Shown: positions 35,144 through 39,559 of the stretch, piece by piece
Layout of the letters: each line of letters begins with the position of its first letter
Position numbering within the stretch: the stretch's first letter is position 1
From: Lachnospiraceae bacterium
GTDB lineage: Bacteria > Bacillota > Clostridia > Lachnospirales > Lachnospiraceae
Length of the DNA: 39,559 bases
NCBI GenBank assembly: GCA_022510625.1
Contig: JAFLTD010000018.1
Location: 1-39,559 of the forward strand
Direction: 5' to 3'
Notes under the pieces: model-generated
Database searches by the model: none
The model's input: only the letters and a program-made list of their open reading frames with translations
Told to the model about the DNA's origin: nothing
Translations under genes and position numbers: made by a program

Positions 35144-36132
35144 GCTTCGATTCCCCTCCTCAGCACAGCATTCATGATAAAATTAATCAGCATGATAAAT
35201 ACAAACAGCACCAACCCTATCGCAAACAAAACCTGTCTGTGCGCTCCGCCGGCATACCCCATCTCGCTCACAATCGCCGTAGTCAGAAATCTGACTGATA
35301 CAAAAGGCAGCGGAAAATGCACTGAATTGCCCGATACCAGACTGATTGCCATCGCCTCCCCGATTGCCCGTCCCACTCCCAGCACAATCGCCGTGACGAT
35401 ACCCGGCTTCGCTGCCGGGACAATCACCTTGAAGATTGTCTGGATGCGGGATGCCCCCAGTGCCAGCGAAGATGACTTCAGTTGCGGCGGCACAGCCCTA
35501 AGCGACGTTTCACTGATGCTCACCACCGTCGGCAGTATCATAATTGCAAGCACCAGAACCGCCGACAATAAATTAGCACCGCCTGTGAATTGATGCGTAA
35601 CCGATTCTCTGAAAATCCTCAGTTCCCATCTGTACATGACCGGATTCAAAATCATCATTCCCAACAGTCCGTAGACGACCGAGGGAATGCCCGCAAGAAT
35701 TTCCACCGCCGGTCTCACGACTGACGCCAATCTCTTAGGCGCAACCTCCGCCAGAAAAATTGCCGTCAAAAGAGCAATCGGAACCCCAATCAATATCGCC
35801 ATCGCCGTACCTGCGACAGAGGTCAAAATAATATAGAAAATACCGAAGGACGGCTCATCTGCCGTGGGTTTCCACACCGCAGAAAACAGAATTTCCTTGA
35901 TTCCTATCTTATAAAATGCAGGCACTCCGTTGGCAAACATGTATAGAGTAATGAAAACAACCGCAAACACCGCAAAGAAAGCACAGATTGTAAAGACCGT
36001 CTGTGCCGCCGCTTCCACCGCGCGGGCACAGTTTCTTTTGCCCACATGATCGTATAACTCTGATTGACTGATTCGATAAAACTTCTGCCTATATATGTTC
36101 CTTCTTGATACACAACCTATTTCATATTTCAT
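35140..36132 (-). CDS. pstC: phosphate ABC transporter permease PstC
   Basis: The second permease, read as 330 aa from ATG 36132, 3 bases after the pstS stop. The first about 35 residues (MKYEIGCVSRRNIYRQKFYR...) are basic and unlike a usual PstC start, and no ribosome binding site stands upstream. AAGGAAC occurs about 30 bases inside but has no ATG after it; a GTG at residue 30 is an alternative. Translation may instead be coupled to pstS. From residue about 38 the protein is typical: six helices, VWKPTADEPSFGIF, and the EAA loop SETSLRAVPPQLKSSSLALGAS. Its end overlaps pstA. Confidence 0.93.
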   Translation of the reverse strand: MKYEIGCVSRRNIYRQKFYRISQSELYDHVGKRNCARAVEAAAQTVFTICAFFAVFAVVFITLYMFANGVPAFYKIGIKEILFSAVWKPTADEPSFGIFYIILTSVAGTAMAILIGVPIALLTAIFLAEVAPKRLASVVRPAVEILAGIPSVVYGLLGMMILNPVMYRWELRIFRESVTHQFTGGANLLSAVLVLAIMILPTVVSISETSLRAVPPQLKSSSLALGASRIQTIFKVIVPAAKPGIVTAIVLGVGRAIGEAMAISLVSGNSVHFPLPFVSVRFLTTAIVSEMGYAGGAHRQVLFAIGLVLFVFIMLINFIMNAVLRRGIEA

Positions 36133-36135
36133 ATG

Positions 36136-36969
36136 CTAATCCGGAACAATCAATCCTACCGCTCTGATCAGTTCCCGTCCCTCCTCCGATCTCAGATATG
36201 CAAATATCTCCTGTACCGTCTTGCTCTGTTCGGAAATCTCTCCGTTGGTGACCATGATGAAAGGTCTCATAAGCAGATAATTGCCCGATTTTATGCTCTC
36301 TTCCGCAGGTTCTGTGCCGTCCAAGGACAACACCTGCACCTTATCATCCAAGACATCCAGAGAAACATAACCTATCGCGCCGGGCGTCAAAGCTACCCTG
36401 GCTTTCACGGCACCGGTGGAATTCAGCTCGTTCGCATATGCACACATATCTCTGATTCCAAGCAGTTTCTCGAAGGTGACTCTGGTTCCGCTGCCCGCCT
36501 CCCTGCCGACCACCACGATTGCCATATTGACACCGCCGACTTCGCTCCAATTTCTGATATCGCCTTGGTAGATTCCAATCAATTGTTCCGTGCTGAGATT
36601 CTTAACCGGATTATCCGCATCCGTAATGACTGCGATTCCGTCAATCGCCACGATATTCTCCACTGCACCGGCCAGTTTCTCTTCCGCGCTCAAATTTCGG
36701 GAAGAGTTGCCGATATCAACAGTTTTTGAAAGGACGGATTCAATACCTGCCGAGGAGCCCGTAAACTCTGCCGTCACCGTCACATCCGGATGCTCCTCCA
36801 TAAAGCTCTCCGACAGCGCATTTGCGAACTTCTCCATGGATGAGGAACCTGCCATGGTGACGGTGTGATGCGCCAAAGTGTCTCTTTTCATATAGCCTGC
36901 ATGCTCTGTGAACGCACATACCGCTATGCCAATAGCCATTACCATGGTTACGGCGCTACACTTTTTCAT
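36136..36969 (-). CDS. pstS: phosphate-binding protein PstS
   Basis: The extracytoplasmic phosphate receptor, 277 aa from ATG 36969, with GGAG 8 bases upstream (a longer frame to 37122 would start in the terminator region). A signal sequence covers about residues 1-25. Only one Cys lies in the right zone, in GIAVCAF, and its -1 residue is Val, which does not fit the lipobox rule (Ala/Gly/Ser), so lipidation is doubtful. The phosphate-binding pattern is present: TMAGSSSMEKF near 35-45, FTGSSAGIESVL and GREAGSGTRVTFE. The leader contains an inverted repeat that may be an operator. Confidence 0.94.
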   Translation of the reverse strand: MKKCSAVTMVMAIGIAVCAFTEHAGYMKRDTLAHHTVTMAGSSSMEKFANALSESFMEEHPDVTVTAEFTGSSAGIESVLSKTVDIGNSSRNLSAEEKLAGAVENIVAIDGIAVITDADNPVKNLSTEQLIGIYQGDIRNWSEVGGVNMAIVVVGREAGSGTRVTFEKLLGIRDMCAYANELNSTGAVKARVALTPGAIGYVSLDVLDDKVQVLSLDGTEPAEESIKSGNYLLMRPFIMVTNGEISEQSKTVQEIFAYLRSEEGRELIRAVGLIVPD

Positions 36970-37033
36970 GTCATGCGCTCCTCTTTTCTTACAATCTATG
37001 CGCGGCTGTTTTGTCCCATATACAAAAAATGAT

Positions 37034-37057
37034 TTCACACAGTCTATTTTTGTGTAA
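37034..37057. promoter_or_regulatory. inverted repeat upstream of pstS, possible operator
   Basis: TTCACACA (37034-37041) and TGTGTAA (37051-37057) make an imperfect palindrome about 70 bases before the pstS start and right after the previous terminator. Around it TAGACT-18-TATATG is a weak promoter guess on the minus strand. Phosphate regulation (PhoP boxes of the TTnACA type) is plausible, but the repeat layout is not that of a textbook Pho box. Confidence 0.35.
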
Positions 37058-37058
37058 C

Positions 37059-37082
37059 AAAAAAAGACCACATGAGTGGTCT
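37059..37082 (-). terminator. terminator of the phosphatase gene
   Basis: AGACCAC (37065-37071) pairs with GTGGTCT (37076-37082) around a 4-base loop; on the minus strand the stem is followed by T's (A-run at 37059-37064). It lies about 40 bases after the phosphatase stop and separates it from pstS. Confidence 0.8.
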
Positions 37083-37123
37083 CTTTCTGAACAACAATCA
37101 TATGCCGATTTGCTTCGGTCAAG

Positions 37124-37582
37124 CTATAGTTGTGCTTCCAGATGCTTCATGAAGGCTTCACATCCCTCTTTCACATCATCATAGGTGATATCAAACTCGC
37201 CTGTGTACCACGGGTCTGCAATCGCCCTTGAGCTGCCCGCATATTCGAGTAGCTTATGTATCTTATGCTCGGGATCACCGCCGGCAATTCTGGTCATGTT
37301 GCGAACGTTCGCATCATCCATGCCGATTAAGTAATCGTATTCCTCATAATCACGCCTTGTCATCTGACGTGCTCTGTGACCGCTGCAGGGAATGCTATAC
37401 TGCCTGAAAATGGACATTGTCCCATAGTGGATGCCGTTGCCGATCTCCTCCGTGCTGGTAGCCGCCGAATCAATATAGAATTGAGCAGACAACCCGCGGT
37501 TGTCCACCATCTGTTGTAATACGAATTGGGCCATCGGCGAACGGCATATGTTGCCGTGGCACACGAAAAGTATTTTTATCAT
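37124..37582 (-). CDS. low-molecular-weight protein tyrosine phosphatase
   Basis: A 152-aa phosphatase of the LMW-PTP family (arsenate-reductase fold). The P-loop is VCHGNICRS with nucleophile Cys8 and Arg14; the general acid Asp123 is in IADPWYTG. The start ATG 37582 has GGAG 10 bases upstream; a TTG three codons earlier is possible. In Firmicutes such enzymes (YwlE-like, for arginine phosphates; or Wzb-like, with a tyrosine kinase) act on different substrates. Residue 9 of the mature loop, next to Ile12, is His here, and no kinase gene lies nearby, so the target cannot be chosen. It is monocistronic with a promoter at 37677-37704. Confidence 0.93.
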   Translation of the reverse strand: MIKILFVCHGNICRSPMAQFVLQQMVDNRGLSAQFYIDSAATSTEEIGNGIHYGTMSIFRQYSIPCSGHRARQMTRRDYEEYDYLIGMDDANVRNMTRIAGGDPEHKIHKLLEYAGSSRAIADPWYTGEFDITYDDVKEGCEAFMKHLEAQL

Positions 37583-37676
37583 TGTTATCAAACTCCTTAA
37601 TATGCCGTGAAATGTCCCGTTTTGCGAGGATTCTCGGATGTCTTATGCCTTGCTCTGAAATGAACGAACGTTGCAA

Positions 37677-37704
37677 ATTATAGCATATTTTAGCAAGTTG
37701 TGAC
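37677..37704 (-). promoter_or_regulatory. promoter of the phosphatase gene
   Basis: On the minus strand GTCACA (37704-37699), 16 bases, perfect TATAAT (37682-37677), about 95 bases before ATG 37582. It also marks the right edge of the core-genome sequence: bases from here on become clearly AT-rich. Confidence 0.5.
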
Positions 37705-37710
37705 TACCTG

Positions 37711-37753
37711 TTAGTAGTAAAATTAGTAGTAAATCGAAAATTCTTACTACTAA
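37711..37753 (-). terminator. repeat-built terminator of the SIR2-like operon
   Basis: TTAGTAGTAA occurs twice in direct order (37711-37720 and 37723-37732), and its reverse complement TTACTACTAA at 37744-37753. On the minus strand the inner copy and the inverted copy form a 10-bp, 11-base-loop AT-rich stem followed by TTTT, 6 bases after the SIR2-like stop. The extra direct copy is unusual for a terminator and could instead be the trace of an insertion junction. Confidence 0.5.
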
Positions 37754-37759
37754 GGATTT

Positions 37760-38782
37760 TTATATACACATATCAAACTCTGTAATTGTTTGCACAAAAT
37801 CTTGTAGTTCTCTCAGTGTTTTGAATTTCTTAAAAGGTTTTTCTGTACTTCTAGGTTGTTGCTGCAGTATTGCATCGAATAAAGTTTCCAAACTTACTCT
37901 CGGATTATTCCACAGCATCGTCTCTTCAAAGTTATTACAATACAGCATCATCCTAATGTCATAAAACTCCGCCCATTTTTTCCGTTGTTCTTTTTCGTTC
38001 TCTGCCAAATTTATAATTGTGAACGGAGCAATATCTTTCATTTGGCTTATGCTATTAGCAGTCATCATCAATTCTACTGCTTCTGTATCAGTAACCGGAG
38101 CCCCATATCCATATACAGTGATTCCTGCTGCTTTAGACAAAACACCTCTTGCTCTGTTCCATTCATTTTGCATTATTGGCATGCTGTTATAATTTTTCTT
38201 ACCTATGGGATATAGAAGGGGCATCTGTTCTAATTCTTTAAAACAATTCGGGCATAAACAATTAGCATATCCCTTAACTTTACAATCATAGCATAACCCT
38301 ACCCCTGAATTTCCATGTGGAAATATTAACTCTGGCAAATTACCAACACTGATATTTCTTCTATATGCTTGCATTAAAAATGGATCCCAATTAAAAGATA
38401 TAATTGCATCTTTTTCAGTTAACGATAAAATCAAATAATCATATAATGTAGGGTCATCTGGAATTATAAGTTTACTAAAATAATCACATACCTCATACTC
38501 CAACTTTGCTTGTAAATCCTTGTATTCTCTCTTTCCATAAATATCAGAGAACAGTTTTTCAAAGTCTGCCATCTGTTCATCAGAGAAGTTATACTTTTCT
38601 AATTCATCAGTAAGTCCTAAAATATTATGTATATTTCTTAGTAATGGAACTTCTTTCCCATTTTTATCTATTTTGCAAGCAGCTATTGAGGCGCCTGCAC
38701 CTACAATGACCACATGGGGATCTAATAGTCTTTTATCTTTAAAATTTGGTAATCTATATGGAAGAACATCTTGAAATCCCAT
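37760..38782 (-). CDS. SIR2-like protein with internal Cys cluster
   Basis: A 340-aa protein with the SIR2/sirtuin pattern by eye. Rossmann motif VVIVGAGAS (24-32), the NAD-contact block IISFNWDPFL (Asn131, Asp133), catalytic-type His156 in FPHGNSG, then a Cys cluster C164-C167 and C175/C177/C180 (CYDC, CLCPNC) in the place of the sirtuin zinc ribbon, and ITVYGYGAPVTDTEA near 221-235. The C-terminal third is helical and charged. Such proteins bind or cleave NAD+; many stand-alone SIR2-like proteins act in phage defence by depleting NAD+, while true sirtuins deacylate. Start ATG 38782 has GGAG 7 bases upstream. It follows the 142-aa gene by 19 bases. Base composition is visibly AT-richer than the neighbouring core genes. 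Confidence 0.75.
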   Translation of the reverse strand: MGFQDVLPYRLPNFKDKRLLDPHVVIVGAGASIAACKIDKNGKEVPLLRNIHNILGLTDELEKYNFSDEQMADFEKLFSDIYGKREYKDLQAKLEYEVCDYFSKLIIPDDPTLYDYLILSLTEKDAIISFNWDPFLMQAYRRNISVGNLPELIFPHGNSGVGLCYDCKVKGYANCLCPNCFKELEQMPLLYPIGKKNYNSMPIMQNEWNRARGVLSKAAGITVYGYGAPVTDTEAVELMMTANSISQMKDIAPFTIINLAENEKEQRKKWAEFYDIRMMLYCNNFEETMLWNNPRVSLETLFDAILQQQPRSTEKPFKKFKTLRELQDFVQTITEFDMCI

Positions 38783-38801
38783 GCATTTTCTCCTTTAATA
38801 C

Positions 38802-39230
38802 TTAACTACATCTATACTGTGTAAATATTGTCATATCTCCTCTGACAAATCTTTCTGCAAGTTCTTCATCCTGCTCTGATGATATATCATTTAAAAGTTT
38901 GAGGCTATCAAAAGCTCCTTTTTCAATAATATTGAACACTTCCCCTCTTAATTCATTATACAACTCATATGGACTGAGTTGATACAATGTCCTTGGAGGC
39001 ATTCCATTTATCACGACATTCTCATACATTTTTAATAATTGTTGTATAGCTGTATGTATTATATTATCTGCCCGAACATTAATAATAAAATTTATAATCT
39101 CTTTTGAATCTATATCCCCAAAATTATTCAAATAATATATCGCTTTATTATAATTATCAACATCCTTACTCAAATCATGTATTTTTGAAATTCTTTGGAA
39201 CAATTCATAACACATATCCATAAAGTTCAT
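38802..39230 (-). CDS. unknown all-helical protein paired with the SIR2-like gene
   Basis: A 142-aa protein starting MNFMDMCYELFQR at ATG 39230, with GGAGGAG 6 bases upstream (the longer frame to 39296 has none). Predicted nearly all helix: repeated hydrophobic patterns (YNKAIYYLNNFG, KEIINFIINVRADNI, AIQQLLKMYENV, LYNELRGEVFNII), acidic overall, ending RGDMTIFTQYRCS. No domain recognised. It is the first gene of the two-gene, AT-rich operon and starts behind a promoter (39298-39326). A small helical partner upstream of a SIR2 effector could act as sensor, adaptor or inhibitor; this is inference from position only. Confidence 0.7.
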   Translation of the reverse strand: MNFMDMCYELFQRISKIHDLSKDVDNYNKAIYYLNNFGDIDSKEIINFIINVRADNIIHTAIQQLLKMYENVVINGMPPRTLYQLSPYELYNELRGEVFNIIEKGAFDSLKLLNDISSEQDEELAERFVRGDMTIFTQYRCS

Positions 39231-39297
39231 TGATATCTCCTCCTTTTTCACAAAATCACTTTTACTTTTTATATTCGCTTCTGGCACTGTAGCCATA

Positions 39298-39326
39298 AGA
39301 ATAGATCAAAACAATTATAAATTCAA
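39298..39326 (-). promoter_or_regulatory. promoter of the SIR2-like operon
   Basis: On the minus strand TTGAAT (39326-39321), 17 bases, TATTCT (39303-39298), about 70 bases before ATG 39230. The rest of the 39231-39375 spacer is AT-rich with no ORF I can support. Confidence 0.45.
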
Positions 39327-39375
39327 TATCTCATCCAACATGATAAGTTTAGCATATTCTTCCGACTTTTACCAG

Positions 39376-39559
39376 TCGCCGCCACCCGTAAAACGGGTGG
39401 CTCGGGACGCTGGCTGTAAGCCCTTGGCACCGGACAGCGTCTCAAGGCGCCCTTGACTTTCTCTCCGTTCAAGTCACTATTGCACTTGACGCGTTGCTTA
39501 TGCCCCTGAAGGGGCGTTCGTACTACTTCGACTTAACCCTTAAAAGGGTCTTCATACTC
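39376..39559 (-). ncRNA. dense hairpin array, possible omega-RNA/right end of an IS200/IS605-type element
   Basis: These last 184 bases are GC-richer than the SIR2 cassette and packed with inverted repeats: GCCACCCGT/ACGGGTGGC (39381-39401), GACGCTG/CAGCGTC (39406-39441) enclosing GGC/GCC, TCAAGG/CCTTGA (39442-39456), TCAAGT/ACTTGA (39469-39489), GCCCCT/AGGGGC (39502-39515) and ACCCTT/AAGGGT (39536-39549). This order of local and nested stems is that of a folded RNA. TnpB elements make such an RNA over the 3' end of tnpB and the element's right end, in the direction that would run leftward here. The element body would lie outside the window. Strand and identity are inference; the structure itself is plain. 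Confidence 0.5.
39523..39559 (-). CDS. possible C-terminal tail of a tnpB-like gene (partial)
   Basis: At the window edge the minus strand reads S-M-K-T-L-L-R-V-K-S-K then TAG (39525-39523), overlapping the first hairpin of the structured region. A gene ending inside such an array is what a TnpB/omega-RNA locus would show, but 11 residues cannot identify a family. Confidence 0.2.
   Translation of the reverse strand, partial: SMKTLLRVKSK

Noticed and set aside
37711-37753. CRISPR-like repeats
   Set aside because: Only three 10-base copies, with spacing of 2 and 11 bases; they form a single hairpin.
37760-39230. Toxin-antitoxin pair
   Set aside because: Sizes and SIR2-type motifs fit poorly with known toxin families, and the 142-aa protein has no DNA-binding pattern; kept as a SIR2-like module instead.

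Overview
The window looks like the chromosome of a motile gut-type member of the Lachnospiraceae (Clostridia, Firmicutes). This rests on the gene families and their order: Era beside a small Trp/Tyr-rich protein, an M16C peptidase, a fused 2-hydroxyacyl-CoA dehydratase activase, an AgrC/AgrA-type pair, pstSCAB, and a MoxR/DUF58/transglutaminase cluster. AGGAGG-type ribosome binding sites and TTGnnn-17-TATAAT promoters are clear throughout. No rRNA, tRNA, CRISPR array or complete transposase gene was seen. Nearly all genes are on the minus strand; only three are on the plus strand: the dehydratase-like fusion protein, metA and the Na+/solute symporter.

Layout from left to right. 1-5.3 kb: a 58-aa protein, era, a DUF4349 lipoprotein and an M16C metallopeptidase, transcribed leftward. 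5.4-7.7 kb: a three-gene operon with its own promoter and terminator. It encodes a rhomboid-like membrane protein without the catalytic serine motif, a sigma-70-like protein lacking regions 2.3/2.4 and 4, and an unknown 144-aa protein. 7.9-12.2 kb: a 1413-aa protein joining two activase ATPase domains to dehydratase-like domains. 12.2-13.8 kb: two small proteins, then metA. 13.9-19.2 kb: ligA, an MBOAT acyltransferase with an SGNH esterase-like partner, and an RluB/F-type pseudouridine synthase. 19.3-24 kb: a GH13 glucosidase, an RsmF-type RNA methyltransferase, and the divergent symporter gene.

24-29.1 kb is a likely motility-regulon island. Three successive minus-strand units each have a sequence close to the sigma-28/SigD consensus (TAAA-N15-GCCGATAT) upstream. 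They encode a long coiled-coil protein, an AgrA/AgrC-like two-component pair, and a FliD-like short protein with an unknown neighbour. No flagellar structural gene is present, so the promoters carry the argument.

29.1-33.4 kb is the coupled cluster MoxR, DUF58 and membrane transglutaminase, ending in a possible 32-aa ORF at a strong terminator. 33.5-37.1 kb is the high-affinity phosphate transporter pstSCAB, with no phoU next to it. A low-molecular-weight tyrosine phosphatase follows at 37.1-37.6 kb.

The right end (37.7-39.56 kb) is accessory. A visibly AT-rich two-gene operon encodes an all-helical 142-aa protein and a SIR2-like protein with an internal Cys cluster. It is flanked by TTAGTAGTAA repeats on the left and, on the right, by about 180 bases of dense nested hairpins that look like a structured RNA, possibly the omega-RNA/right end of an IS200/IS605-type tnpB element whose body lies outside the window. 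This end is the best candidate for a little-described (possibly defence) system. The sigma-like/rhomboid-like operon is the second.
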